Both the position numbers and the translations under genes were made by a program. Of a DNA stretch of 64,000 nt, positions 26,192-34,539 are shown piece after piece. How positions within the stretch are numbered: position 1 is the first letter of the stretch; each line of letters starts with the position of its first letter. The notes under the pieces were generated by a model. That model was not told the origin of the DNA. It did no database searches and was given only the letters and a program-made list of their open reading frames with translations. The DNA is from CAIWHR01 sp963813415 (GTDB lineage: Bacteria > Pseudomonadota > Gammaproteobacteria > Burkholderiales > Casimicrobiaceae), in assembly GCA_963813415.1 (NCBI GenBank), contig CAWEYW010000003.1, positions 186,001 to 250,000 on the forward strand, given 5' to 3'.

Positions 26192-26764
26192 ATGCCCCTG
26201 CGCCGCCTTTCCGCCCCGCGCGTCCTGCTCTGCCTGCTGTTCCTGGGAACGGCAGTCGCCGCGAGTGCCGCTACCGACGACGACATCCTGGTGAATGTGC
26301 AGAGGCGCGGCGATACCATTGTCGTCGACGTGGAAGCGCCGGTGACCGCCCCATCGAAGCAGGCCTGGCTGGTGCTCACGGATTACGAGCACATGGCGAG
26401 CTTCATCTCCAACCTGAAGCTCAGCGTGGTCGTCAGCCGCGCCGCCAATCACCTCGAAGTCCGACAGGTGGGGGAAGCGCGGAAAGGGCCGTTAACGTTC
26501 GCGTTCGAAACCGTGCGCGGCGTCGATCTCGTTCCGGAGCGCGAGATCCACTCCCAGCTCATCAGCGGCGATTTCAAGTCGTACGAGTTCACCACCCAGA
26601 TCGTCGAGCAGGGCAACCGCACGGTGATCCTCAACCATGGCGAGTACGTCCCCAACCGCTGGGTTCCGCCGGTGATCGGACCGGCAATGATTGCTGCGGA
26701 GACGCGCAAGCAGTACGCGGAAATTCGCGCGGAGATCATGCGCCGCGCCGCGGCCACCACCTGA
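26192..26764 (+). CDS. Exported SRPBCC (START-like) family protein
   Basis: 190 aa with a signal peptide (LCLLFLGTAVAASAATDD), then a polyketide-cyclase/START-like fold. The visible elements are DILVNVQRRGDTIVVDVEAP, TAPSKQAWLVLTDYEHMASF and LEVRQVGEARKGPLTFAF. The helix-grip fold binds hydrophobic ligands. ATG 26192 is chosen because the signal peptide begins there; an in-frame upstream start at 26054 would add about 46 unrelated residues. It stands alone with no operon partner, and the ligand is unknown. Confidence 0.82.
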   Translation: MPLRRLSAPRVLLCLLFLGTAVAASAATDDDILVNVQRRGDTIVVDVEAPVTAPSKQAWLVLTDYEHMASFISNLKLSVVVSRAANHLEVRQVGEARKGPLTFAFETVRGVDLVPEREIHSQLISGDFKSYEFTTQIVEQGNRTVILNHGEYVPNRWVPPVIGPAMIAAETRKQYAEIRAEIMRRAAATT

Positions 26765-27047
26765 GCACCAGCCCCGGCGGGACCGGCAACCCGCCATCTG
26801 CACGCTGCCCGGCCCGCACGCGCCGGCCTACGATTGCCGTCGCCGCGGACTGCACGGCATTGCGCCGGTCGCAGTTTTTCATGATCCAGGCGATCGTTCT
26901 GCCCGTCGGCGAGCCCGCCGAATCGTATCGCGGCGGTCGCTACTGGTTCTTGGCGCCGCGCGTGTGCATTCCTCGACCGCCGGTCGCCGGCATGATCACG
27001 ACCGGCGCCACGACGCGCATACTGCGTGTCAGTCATCGAGGAATCCC

Positions 27048-27269
27048 ATGAGCCACTCCCTGCTGTACCTCGCCGGCGGCGCACTTCGCGATGCTTTTCT
27101 GCAATCGCTCGATGCCGGTGATCGCGAACGGACCCTCGAACTCGCCTCGTATCTCGGGCAGTGCGCGAACCTGCTGCCATCGTCTACCTGCACGCTGCTC
27201 GGGTTGCCGGTGCGCAGCACCTACGGCGCAGCGGCGCGGCAGGTGCTCGCTGCTGGTGTTTCGGCGTGA
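27048..27269 (+). CDS. Hypothetical small protein
   Basis: A 73-residue protein starting MSHSLLYLAGGALRDAFLQS, continuing DAGDRERTLELASYLGQCANLLPSS. GAGGA lies 4-8 nt before the ATG. It is Ala/Leu-rich and looks helical, with no signal peptide. It precedes the phasin-like gene. No family was recognised. Confidence 0.55.
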   Translation: MSHSLLYLAGGALRDAFLQSLDAGDRERTLELASYLGQCANLLPSSTCTLLGLPVRSTYGAAARQVLAAGVSA

Positions 27270-27304
27270 CGGCACGCCGGCGCTCGCGAGACGCGACATC
27301 CTGG

Positions 27305-27808
27305 TTGCCGACGCCCACGAAGACGAGGCGCCCGCCTGCACCGCCGGTCTTCGCATGGTTCGATCTCGCCCGGAAGACGGGTGAAATGATGCTCGCCTCG
27401 GCGCAGGTGATTGCGCATCGCACCGCGCGCATGCACGCGGCCGGCCCGCTTCCATCGCCACGCGACGTGGCCGAGTTCACGCTCATGGGGCGCGAGAAAA
27501 TCGAGGCAGGCGTGGATTGCGCGATCGCCGCCGCGCGCCATGATCTGAGCGGTACGGTGATGAGCGCGGCGCTCATGTGGCAGCGACTGCTGGGCGTGTC
27601 CGCCGATCTCGCGGGACTTGGCATGAGCCGAACGCCGGCCCATGCGCTCGCGCAGCACGCGCGCCTCATGCGCGGCATCGCGGCCTGTGTCGAGGAGCAG
27701 ACGCGCCTGGCACAGTCCACGGTTTCGCTCGCGGCCGACGTGCTGACGCCGGTGCACCGCCGGACGCGCGCCAACGCCAGACGGCTCGGCAAGATCCGCG
27801 CGGGCTAG
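27305..27808 (+). CDS. Phasin-like granule-associated protein
   Basis: The core runs FAWFDLARKTGEMMLASAQV, then IAHRTARMHAAGPLPSPRDVAEFTLMGREKIEAGVDCAIAAARH, and ends in a basic tail (HRRTRANARRLGKIRAG). Helical, Ala-rich, amphipathic sequence with this FxWFxLxxKTxEMxxASxQVIxHRTxRM pattern is typical of betaproteobacterial polyhydroxyalkanoate phasins, which coat storage granules. The start is uncertain: TTG 27305 is the first plausible codon before the conserved part (167 aa). The frame is open further up but has low-complexity Arg-rich sequence there. No phaC or phaB is in the window. Confidence 0.65.
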   Translation: MPTPTKTRRPPAPPVFAWFDLARKTGEMMLASAQVIAHRTARMHAAGPLPSPRDVAEFTLMGREKIEAGVDCAIAAARHDLSGTVMSAALMWQRLLGVSADLAGLGMSRTPAHALAQHARLMRGIAACVEEQTRLAQSTVSLAADVLTPVHRRTRANARRLGKIRAG

Positions 27809-28018
27809 TTAGCCCGGTACACGGCGAACCCAGCGAAGTGCAGCGGCGCCGCGGTGGCCGCCTGCGCGAGCATCGCGCGCCTGGCGTCGCCCAGCGCGCG
27901 TAACACCGGTGTGCGGCGGCGGATGCCGGCAAACACGCCCGTCACGAGATCGGCGCGGTGCGATCGACGATGGGGCACGGCGCGGCAAACGCACGCCAAC
28001 GGAAAACGGGCGGGCGTG

Positions 28019-28660
28019 CTACAGCGCAGCGATGGCCGCCTGGTACGCGGGTAGCGTCTCGTCGGGTCCGTTGACGGTGGTGCCCAGGTCGCGGATCAGG
28101 CCGTCGCGCAGACCGTAGATCCAGCCGTGCACCGAGAGATCCTGCCCGCGCTCCCACGCGTCGAGCACGATGGATGTCTGGCACACGTTCGCCACCTGCT
28201 CGATGACGTTGAGCTCGCAAAGCCGATCGACTTGCGCCACCGTCCCGGCGACTGACGCCACGCTCGCACGATGGCGCCAGTGCACGTCCTGCACGTGCCG
28301 CAGCCAGTTGTCGATGAGTCCCAGGCGCTTGCGTTCGAGTGCGGCCGAAACCCCGCCGCAACCGTAGTGTCCCACGACGATGATGTGCGATATCGCGAGC
28401 ACGTCGACTGCGAACTGCATCACCGACAGGCAGTTGAGGTCCGTGTGCACCACGAGGTTCGCGACGTTGCGGTGCACGAACATCTCGCCCGGCAGCAGTC
28501 CCACGATTTCGTTCGCCGGGACGCGGCTGTCAGCGCAGCCGATCCACAGATAGGCGGGTCGCTGCAGGCGCGAGAGGCGCGGAAAGAACTGGGGGTCCTC
28601 GCTGCTGATGCGCTCCGCCCAGTGGCGATTATTGTCGAAGAGATGCTGCAGGCTTGGCAT
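28019..28660 (-). CDS. can: Beta-class carbonic anhydrase
   Basis: Interconverts CO2 and bicarbonate in the cytoplasm. 213 aa from ATG 28660. Zinc ligands are Cys42 in GCADSRVPANE, His98 and Cys101 in VVGHYGCGGV; the Asp44-Arg46 dyad of the beta class is present. MFVHRNVANLV and DNWLRHVQDV are also conserved. A longer in-frame start exists at 28717, but the enzyme's usual N-terminus (LQHLFDNNRHWAE) begins right after 28660. It is monocistronic by position. Residues that mark allosteric type II enzymes were not assessed. Confidence 0.95.
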   Translation of the reverse strand: MPSLQHLFDNNRHWAERISSEDPQFFPRLSRLQRPAYLWIGCADSRVPANEIVGLLPGEMFVHRNVANLVVHTDLNCLSVMQFAVDVLAISHIIVVGHYGCGGVSAALERKRLGLIDNWLRHVQDVHWRHRASVASVAGTVAQVDRLCELNVIEQVANVCQTSIVLDAWERGQDLSVHGWIYGLRDGLIRDLGTTVNGPDETLPAYQAAIAAL

Positions 28661-28815
28661 GCCGATGACGCGTGCGGTTGGCAGAGGCGCGTCCGTACCC
28701 GTCGTACGGAGGCGCACACGGATATTACCGCAGCCGAGCGCGCGGGGCCTCGCCTAGAGGCTGCAAGAGACGCGGCCGCTGCACGCGCAAGGCGCGCAGC
28801 AGTGATCGGCGCAAA

Positions 28816-29166
28816 TCAGCCCGTGCCGGCGCGCGCGGAGCTTCGCCCGAGCAGCACACCCGGTGTGAGTAGCGCGCCACCACTCTCTTCGGCTATCCTG
28901 AGGACGTGCTTCAGTCCGGCGACGGCCTCGCGCAGCGCGACGCATGAATCCTCCGCATGCGTTGGAGACGCGGGCCGCGAGCGCCGCTGTCCACTTCCAT
29001 GGCAGCCCATCTGCACGGTGAGTGCCGTGAGCGCATCCAGGACCCGCGACGCCTGGGCAGCGATGTCACGCATGGGCACCTGGTGCAGGGGCACTTGATG
29101 CACGCCATCGGGCACGCGCGTTATCGCCTCGATCGGCACGTCGCCGGAGTTCAGGATCGGGCGCAT
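28816..29166 (-). CDS. Hypothetical protein, translationally coupled to upstream small gene
   Basis: 116 residues starting MRPILNSGDVPIEAITRVPD, then a helical part (DIAAQASRVLDALTALTVQM; CVALREAVAGLKHVLRIAEES). Its ATG overlaps the TGA of the gene at 29166-29426 (TGATG), the main reason to believe in it. No family recognised. Confidence 0.45.
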   Translation of the reverse strand: MRPILNSGDVPIEAITRVPDGVHQVPLHQVPMRDIAAQASRVLDALTALTVQMGCHGSGQRRSRPASPTHAEDSCVALREAVAGLKHVLRIAEESGGALLTPGVLLGRSSARAGTG

Positions 29167-29426
29167 CAGCCGAATGTGGTCGCAGGTACGAGACCTTGCG
29201 GCAGTCGCAGGACCTCGCAGCGTGGCGCTGTGTCCACGCTCAGGGCGTCACGCAGGTTCGCATCCAGATACGCGAACAACTCGTCGTTGCCGGGGCGGCG
29301 CGCGCGATGCCGGGCGATGAAGTCGTGCACCAACGCCCGATTGCGCGTGCTTGCCGGCAGTCCGCGCGCACCCAGGTATTCATCTTCCGGACCCCGCTGT
29401 ACGCGGAAACGCTTTTTGAGAGCCAT
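29166..29426 (-). CDS. Hypothetical small basic protein
   Basis: 86 residues: MALKKRFRVQRGPEDEYLGA, then ALVHDFIARHRARRPGNDELFAYLDANLRDALS. ATG 29426 is chosen for the strong SD GGAGGTGG at 29436-29443; two earlier ATGs (29432, 29435) are too close to it. It is basic in the first half, acidic and helical in the second. No family recognised. It forms a two-gene unit with the gene ending at 28816. Confidence 0.6.
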   Translation of the reverse strand: MALKKRFRVQRGPEDEYLGARGLPASTRNRALVHDFIARHRARRPGNDELFAYLDANLRDALSVDTAPRCEVLRLPQGLVPATTFG

Positions 29427-29634
29427 GGCCATCATCCACCTCCAATGTCCCCAGTCTGAAGCCACGTGATTTGCCGGAATGTCAGCAGGCGGGCGGAATG
29501 AATGTAGGTGATGGGCGCGGGCGCGTGCAGGAAGCGTCCACAGCAGAACATCCGGCAAGGCTGTCGGCATTCGTCCTACAGACAAGCGCCCCCCGCAAGG
29601 TACTCTTGGCGCAACTACAACAGGACGGGAATGA

Positions 29635-30117
29635 ATGGCAACGGTAATGCTGGTCACGAACGAGTTGAACGGGGCGCATGAACTTGCTGCCGTCCTCAGG
29701 AATTCCGGGCATCGCGTGTTGGCGGAAACGGAGGGTGGCGCGGCGCTCAGCGCCATGGCGCATGACGACGTCGACCTGCTTGCAACCGACGCGGTGCTCC
29801 CCGACATGCTGGGGACCGATCTCATCGTGCTCGCACGCATTCATCTGGACCGGCCGCATCTGCCGGCGGTGCTGCTGAGCAGCGTGCCGCGCGACATCGT
29901 TCGCGATGTGGACCGGGACATTGCCGTGCCCGTGCTCCCGATGCCCTTGTCCGGTGGACAGCTCGTCGACATGATTGCCGACCTCGGATTGGCGGCCACG
30001 GAAGGTGACGCCCGGCGATCCATGTCCGCGGGAGCATCACCCCCGCGGCGCGCACGCGGGGAGGCCGCGCGGCAGGACGTGGCACGTCGGACTACGTCGG
30101 GTTCGGACGCAGCCTGA
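29635..30117 (+). CDS. Degenerate response-regulator receiver protein
   Basis: 160 aa: a receiver-like domain (residues 1-118) with no output domain. MATVMLVTNELNGAHELAAV is the first strand and helix; VDLLATDAVLPDMLGTDLIV holds an Asp at the phosphoacceptor position followed by the LPDM turn. The acidic pair after strand 1 is reduced to NE, and the invariant Lys before Pro on strand 5 is replaced (VLPMPLSGGQLVD). A Pro/Arg/Ala-rich tail of about 40 residues follows. Phosphorylation is therefore doubtful. Upstream is a CCTACA half-site with an imperfect partner (29568-29580 area). Confidence 0.7.
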   Translation: MATVMLVTNELNGAHELAAVLRNSGHRVLAETEGGAALSAMAHDDVDLLATDAVLPDMLGTDLIVLARIHLDRPHLPAVLLSSVPRDIVRDVDRDIAVPVLPMPLSGGQLVDMIADLGLAATEGDARRSMSAGASPPRRARGEAARQDVARRTTSGSDAA

Positions 30118-30194
30118 CGCCGCCGCGGCCCCGAAAGGCGCAGACTCGATGCTCGCTCCACGGAGCCAACCGCGTTACCGAAGGAGGATCACAC

Positions 30195-30482
30195 ATGCGT
30201 AGCAGGATGAAGGACGTCATGGATGATGCGCAGGACACGATGGGGCTGGACAATGCCGGCGATGTCATGTCGACCGCCAGGTCAATGCTGCGGGATACGG
30301 TCGACGCCGTCGCCGATCGCACCAGTGCTGCGCGTGACTGGGCTTCGCAGACGGCCGATGCCGCCCGCCAGGCACCTTCCCAGCTGGCCGATGCGGGGGC
30401 CGGCTATATCAAGGCAAGCCCGTTCCTCGCGATCGGACTCGCGGCCGCCGTCGGCTACATGATCGGGCGGGCCGCACGCTGA
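30195..30482 (+). CDS. DUF883/YqjD-ElaB-like membrane-anchored protein
   Basis: 95 residues with a long amphipathic helix (DVMSTARSMLRDTVDAVADRT) and a C-terminal membrane segment with small-residue packing (SPFLAIGLAAAVGYMIGRAAR), the pattern of DUF883 proteins such as E. coli YqjD and ElaB. These associate with the inner membrane and ribosomes in stationary phase. A strong SD (AGGAGG) precedes the ATG, and a terminator follows, so it is a single-gene unit. Confidence 0.85.
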   Translation: MRSRMKDVMDDAQDTMGLDNAGDVMSTARSMLRDTVDAVADRTSAARDWASQTADAARQAPSQLADAGAGYIKASPFLAIGLAAAVGYMIGRAAR

Positions 30483-30516
30483 CGACTCCAGTCAGCGATC
30501 GCTGCAAGCGTCATGG

Positions 30517-30548
30517 AAAGGCCACCGCCGCGGTGGCCTTCCTTTTGG
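30517..30548 (+). terminator. Rho-independent terminator after the DUF883 gene
   Basis: AAGGCCACCGC pairs with GCGGTGGCCTT (11 bp, very tight loop) followed by CCTTTT. It is placed 35 nt after the stop codon at 30482. Confidence 0.8.
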
Positions 30549-30742
30549 TGGAGGGACGTGCGGCACCCGCGGCCGGTCAGTTCAGGCGTTCACACGGTCC
30601 ATCAGCGGACGAGCACGATGCTCGCTCCCTCCAAGCCGGATGCCCGCCGCTCGCTGCGCGTTACGCTACCATGAGGTGGTGGCGGTCGTTGCAAGCACGG
30701 CCTCGAGAGCGCCGCCTTTCTGCAGTTCGCTTGGGAGACCAC

Positions 30743-30946
30743 ATGGTCAAGCTGCTGATCTGGACGGCACGCGGTGCGGGAGTGCTCGGGTTCCTGCTGA
30801 GCGTCGCGGCCATCGCGGCGCGGGCAAGCGGCGCTTATCACCTTGGCAACTTCCAGGCAGGAACGATCCTGCAGGGCGGGATGGCCTTCATGATCATCGG
30901 CTGTCTCGCGTATCTCGCCGCGCTCGTCGAGCGCACGCCAAGATAA
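30743..30946 (+). CDS. Small membrane protein of unknown function
   Basis: 67 residues with two membrane helices (GAGVLGFLLSVAAIAARA; ILQGGMAFMIIGCLAYLAALVE). ATG 30743 is chosen for GGGAG about 7 nt upstream. The frame is open further 5' but is low-complexity there. It may be cotranscribed with the DUF488 gene 43 nt downstream. No family recognised. Confidence 0.65.
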   Translation: MVKLLIWTARGAGVLGFLLSVAAIAARASGAYHLGNFQAGTILQGGMAFMIIGCLAYLAALVERTPR

Positions 30947-30989
30947 GGCCGCGGTTCGTACGTATCCGAGGCCACGCTGGAGCGAGTGT

Positions 30990-31385
30990 ATGGCCGTTCA
31001 TGTCGTACGACTGGGTTGCCCGCGCTCGTCCGGCGAAGGGCTTCGCCTCGGGACCGTACGCCGGCCCCCGCGGGGTGTGCGCAAGGCAGACTTTGCCCGG
31101 CGCGACTTCTATGATGTCTGGCTGCCGGAACTGGCGCCATCGGCGCAGCTGCTGTCGTGGGTCCAGCACCAGCCGCCGGGGGCGCAACGCTGGGCGCGGT
31201 TCGAGCGCGAGTACCGGCGCGAGATGGGCGATCCGGTTCCCCAGCGTCTGATCGGTCTCCTCGCCGCGATGTCGACGCAGGGCAATTGCGCAGTCGGCTG
31301 CTATTGCATGGACGAGGCGCAATGTCATCGCTCGGTCTTGCGCGGCCTGCTGGCAAAGGCGGGCGCCGTGCTCGCCGACGAATGA
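30990..31385 (+). CDS. DUF488 family protein
   Basis: 131 aa. The N-terminal RLGCPRSSGEGLRLGTVRRPPRGV, central FYDVWLPELAPS and C-terminal CAVGCYCMDEAQCHRSVLRGLL match DUF488 (YeaO-like) proteins, whose conserved Cys/His cluster (CYC...CHR) suggests metal or nucleic-acid binding. No function is established. The Cys/His cluster is complete. Confidence 0.8.
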   Translation: MAVHVVRLGCPRSSGEGLRLGTVRRPPRGVRKADFARRDFYDVWLPELAPSAQLLSWVQHQPPGAQRWARFEREYRREMGDPVPQRLIGLLAAMSTQGNCAVGCYCMDEAQCHRSVLRGLLAKAGAVLADE

Positions 31386-31477
31386 CAGCCGCACGGCTGC
31401 TGATCGACGCGCACTTCAGACGCGACCGGCTCCCGCGTGGTTCGGGCCCGAAGCGCGTGGTCGCCGGCGGATGATTC

Positions 31478-32578
31478 ATGGAAGAGCTCGATTGTGCAGT
31501 GATCGGCGGTGGTGTCGTGGGTCTCGCGGTGGCGCGCGCGCTGGCGCAGGCCGGACGTGAAGTCGTCATTGCGGAAGCTGCCGAGGCGATCGGCACCGGC
31601 ATCAGCTCGCGCAACAGCGAGGTGATCCATGCCGGGATCTATTACCCGGCCGGTTCGCTCAAGGCGCGGCTATGCCGGAGCGGGCGCGACGCGCTCTACG
31701 CGTATTGCACGGAGCGCGCGATCGCGCATCGGCGCTGCGGCAAGCTGATCGTTGCCACCGCGGCAGGCCAGGAGCGCGAGCTCGCGGTGCTCGCCGCGCA
31801 GGCGCACGCAAACGGCGTGGAGGACCTTCGCGCCCTCACGGCTGCGCAAGCGCGCGCGCTCGAGCCCGAGTTGCACTGCACGGCAGCCCTGCTGTCGCCA
31901 TCGACGGGCATCATCGACAGCCATCAGCTGATGATTGCGCTGCTCGGCGACGCGGAAGCGCACGGCGCCGTGCTCGCGTGCGGTGCTCCGGTGCTGGGCG
32001 GCGCGGTCACTTCCGCAGGGATCGTGCTCGACGTCGGTGGTGCGGAAGCAACGGAGGTCCGCGCGCGCACCGTCATCAATTGCGCCGGTCTGCATGCGCC
32101 GGGCGTGGCCGCGGCGTTGCACGGGTTTCCGCGGGAATGGGTGCCCACGCCATACTTCTGCAAGGGCAATTACTACACGGCGGGGAGCCGCAGGGTGTTT
32201 TCGCGCCTTGTATACCCGGTGCCGGAGAGCGCCGGCCTTGGCGTGCACGTGACGCTCGATCTCGCCGGGCAGATGCGCTTCGGGCCCGACGTGCAGTGGA
32301 TCGATGCGATCGACTACACCGTCGACCCGCGTCGCGCCGACGCGTTCTATGCGGCCATTCGCACGTATTGGCCCGGCCTCCCCGACGGTGCGCTCAACCC
32401 TGACTACGCGGGGATCCGCCCCAAGCTGCACCCTCCTGGCGCGTCGGCGCAGGACTTTCGCATCGACGGCCCGGCACAGCACGGCGTCCCGGGCCTGGTA
32501 CACCTCTTCGGCATCGAGTCCCCCGGGTTGACCGCGTGCCTCGCGATCGCCGGGCACGTCGTGGCGCTGCTCCGGTGA
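31478..32578 (+). CDS. lhgO: FAD-dependent oxidoreductase, L-2-hydroxyglutarate oxidase/dehydrogenase-like
   Basis: 366 aa of the DAO superfamily. The Rossmann FAD motif is CAVIGGGVVGLAVARALAQAG near the N-terminus, followed by SSRNSEVIHAGIYYPAGSLKA, the signature of L-2-hydroxyglutarate oxidases (oxidation to 2-oxoglutarate). YFCKGNYYT, LGVHVTLDLAGQMRFGPDVQW and the C-terminal LVHLFGIESPGLTACLAIA also fit. It starts 92 nt after DUF488. Substrate is inferred by family; other 2-hydroxyacids are possible. Confidence 0.85.
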   Translation: MEELDCAVIGGGVVGLAVARALAQAGREVVIAEAAEAIGTGISSRNSEVIHAGIYYPAGSLKARLCRSGRDALYAYCTERAIAHRRCGKLIVATAAGQERELAVLAAQAHANGVEDLRALTAAQARALEPELHCTAALLSPSTGIIDSHQLMIALLGDAEAHGAVLACGAPVLGGAVTSAGIVLDVGGAEATEVRARTVINCAGLHAPGVAAALHGFPREWVPTPYFCKGNYYTAGSRRVFSRLVYPVPESAGLGVHVTLDLAGQMRFGPDVQWIDAIDYTVDPRRADAFYAAIRTYWPGLPDGALNPDYAGIRPKLHPPGASAQDFRIDGPAQHGVPGLVHLFGIESPGLTACLAIAGHVVALLR

Positions 32579-32605
32579 GCGCGCGGGGGAACCTGCGCGG
32601 GCGGA

Positions 32606-32788
32606 CTACTCCTCGCCCTCGGCCAGAAACTCCTCGATGGCGGCGATCGAAGGTCCTACTTCCTCGACGGCCTCCCGCAATGCGCTGGGCGTGCAGCCGA
32701 GGTACTCGCTCCAGTAACGCACATCCTGCGGGGCGTTGATGTCGATGGTGGGCCCATCTTCGGGGCGCGGCACGGGCGCTTGCGTCAT
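32606..32788 (-). CDS. DUF3606 family protein
   Basis: 60 residues with IDINAPQDVRYWSEYLGCTP and SALREAVEEVGPSIAAIEEFL, the DUF3606 pattern (D-x-WxxxLGxTxxxLxxAVxxVG). Function unknown; such proteins are often stress-induced in proteobacteria. An inverted repeat lies 73 nt upstream (32861-32878). Confidence 0.82.
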   Translation of the reverse strand: MTQAPVPRPEDGPTIDINAPQDVRYWSEYLGCTPSALREAVEEVGPSIAAIEEFLAEGEE

Positions 32789-32860
32789 GGCGAAACTCCT
32801 CGGTAGCTCAGGGCCGGATCATTGGGCCGGATCATTAAACCGCCGCCGGTTGGTGGCGTA

Positions 32861-32878
32861 TGTAGGACTGCGCCTACA
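32861..32878. promoter_or_regulatory. Inverted repeat ATGTAGG-N6-CCTACAT between DUF3606 and membrane gene
   Basis: Perfect 6-bp arms (7 bp counting the flanking A/T) with a 6-nt spacer ACTGCG, in the divergent intergenic region between the genes at 32788 (reverse) and 32973 (forward). Same arms and spacing as 25906-25923. Confidence 0.6.
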
Positions 32879-32972
32879 TGAAGTGGGTGCGGCCGGCGAG
32901 GCGAAAGCGTTGGCGCGGCGGGCTGCCCTGCACCCGCCATAATGTGCGGTCGCCCATCAGACCCAGGCATGC

Positions 32973-33578
32973 ATGGAACGCACCTTGATTTTCGCCGTCG
33001 CAGGATGGTCCGGCTTCTTCGTCATGGCGGTGGAATTGCTGAGCGGCAGGATTCTCGCCCCGAATTTCGGCAACGGCATCTACGTGTGGGGCGGCATCAT
33101 CACCGTGTTCATGGTAGCTCTGGCCATCGGATATCTGCTGGGAGGCCGGCTGTCCATCCACAACCCCAGTGTGCGTCGCCTTTCACTGCTGCTGATCGCG
33201 AGCGCCCTGGCCACTGTTCCCGTCGTGCTCGTGGGGGACACGGCGCTCGATCGCATCTTCGACCTCGTGCGCGACCCGCGTTACGGATCGCTTCTGTCGG
33301 TCACGCTGCTGTTCTTCCTGCCCGTGGTGCTGTGCGGGATGGTATCGCCGTATGCGGTGCGGTTGCTGGTCGACGAATACCGGCTGAGCGGGCACTTCGC
33401 CGGGCTGCTTTACTTCGTCTCCACCTTTGGCAGCGCTGCCGGCACGCTACTGACGTCGTTCTACCTCGTCCTCGCGTTCGAGATCCGGGAGATCATCGGG
33501 GGGCTGGTGGCGATTTCGCTGGTGCTCGGCGCGATCGCGATGCTGTTCACCCGGAGGCCGCATGTTGCGCGCGCGTGA
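32973..33578 (+). CDS. Membrane protein, N-terminal half of fused MFS/spermidine-synthase family
   Basis: 201 aa with six or so membrane helices. The segments FAVAGWSGFFVMAVELLSGR, LAPNFGNGIYVWGGIITVFM and VLCGMVSPYAVRLLV match the transmembrane part of membrane-spanning spermidine-synthase-like proteins. The catalytic half is the next gene, overlapping by 17 nt, so one gene appears split in two. Substrate is unknown; involvement with polyamine export or membrane-linked aminopropyl transfer is inference. Confidence 0.8.
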   Translation: MERTLIFAVAGWSGFFVMAVELLSGRILAPNFGNGIYVWGGIITVFMVALAIGYLLGGRLSIHNPSVRRLSLLLIASALATVPVVLVGDTALDRIFDLVRDPRYGSLLSVTLLFFLPVVLCGMVSPYAVRLLVDEYRLSGHFAGLLYFVSTFGSAAGTLLTSFYLVLAFEIREIIGGLVAISLVLGAIAMLFTRRPHVARA

Positions 33579-34452
33579 TCGTGCTCTCCTGCTCGCAGCG
33601 CTGCTCTTCGCGGGCGCTGCCTCCGCGCTCGCGGAACATACCGTCCATACGGAGAAGTCGCTCTATCGCAACATCGTGGTGTACGACGACAATGGTTTGC
33701 GCTGCATGACATTTTCGCGCGCAGCGACGTCCGGACGCCAGTCATGCCAGTTCCTGCGCCAACCGTCGCGGCTGGTGTTCAACTACACGCAGATGATGAT
33801 GGGCGCGCTCTATCTGGAGCCGCAGCCCCGCCGGGTGCTCATCCTCGGGCTGGGGGGTGGCACGCTGCCGACCGCGCTCGCAGCATATCCAGGCATTACC
33901 CTGATCGACGTCGTCGAGATCGATCCTGCCGTGGTGCGCGTGGCAAGGCAGTTCTTCGGTTTCACGCCGGGCCCGCGCCTCAGGGTGCACGAGGAGGATG
34001 GGCGGGTGTTCGTGAAGCACGCGCTGCGCGCCGGCGAACGCTACGATCTCGTCATGCTCGACGCATTCGATCACGAATACATTCCCGAGCACCTGCTCAC
34101 GCGCGAGTTCCTCACCGAGGTGAAGGGCCTGCTCGGCGAACGCGGGGTGCTCGCCGCGAACACGTTCTCCAACAGCCGGCTCTACGATCATGAATCGGTG
34201 ACCTACCAGGCGGTGTTCGGCGAGTTCTACAACCTTCGCTTGAACAACCGGGTCATCCTGACGCGTGTGGGAGGACTGCCTTCGCGCGAAACGGTGGCAC
34301 GCAACGCCACGATGCTCGAGAGTCGGCTCGCGGAGATCGGCGTCGAACGCGCGACCCTGCTGCCGCTGTTCTCGACCGCACACGACTGGCGGGCCGATGC
34401 GCGGATCCTGACCGACCAGTACTCGCCCTCCAACCTGCTGAACGTGCGCTGA
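33562..34452 (+). CDS. Spermidine-synthase-like (SpeE superfamily) protein with signal peptide
   Basis: 296 aa. A Rossmann methyltransferase-type fold with VLILGLGGGTLPTAL (nucleotide loop GxGGG) at about residue 93, VVEIDPAVVRVARQFF (acidic loop), the late LVMLDAFDHEYIPEHLLTREFL (gatekeeper/active Asp region), and NTFSN. The N-terminus RDRALLLAALLFAGAASALAEH looks like a cleavable export signal, unlike cytosolic SpeE. It overlaps the upstream membrane gene by 17 nt. Probably the two subunits act together at the membrane. Classical SpeE substrate residues were not checked individually. Confidence 0.82.
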   Translation: MLRARDRALLLAALLFAGAASALAEHTVHTEKSLYRNIVVYDDNGLRCMTFSRAATSGRQSCQFLRQPSRLVFNYTQMMMGALYLEPQPRRVLILGLGGGTLPTALAAYPGITLIDVVEIDPAVVRVARQFFGFTPGPRLRVHEEDGRVFVKHALRAGERYDLVMLDAFDHEYIPEHLLTREFLTEVKGLLGERGVLAANTFSNSRLYDHESVTYQAVFGEFYNLRLNNRVILTRVGGLPSRETVARNATMLESRLAEIGVERATLLPLFSTAHDWRADARILTDQYSPSNLLNVR

Positions 34453-34539
34453 CCTCCGGCAGCCATCCGGCCGACCTCTCGGCGGGCAAAGGGCTCGTGC
34501 GTTCCGGCCGCCACGGGCCGCGATCGCTGCCGCCGGACT

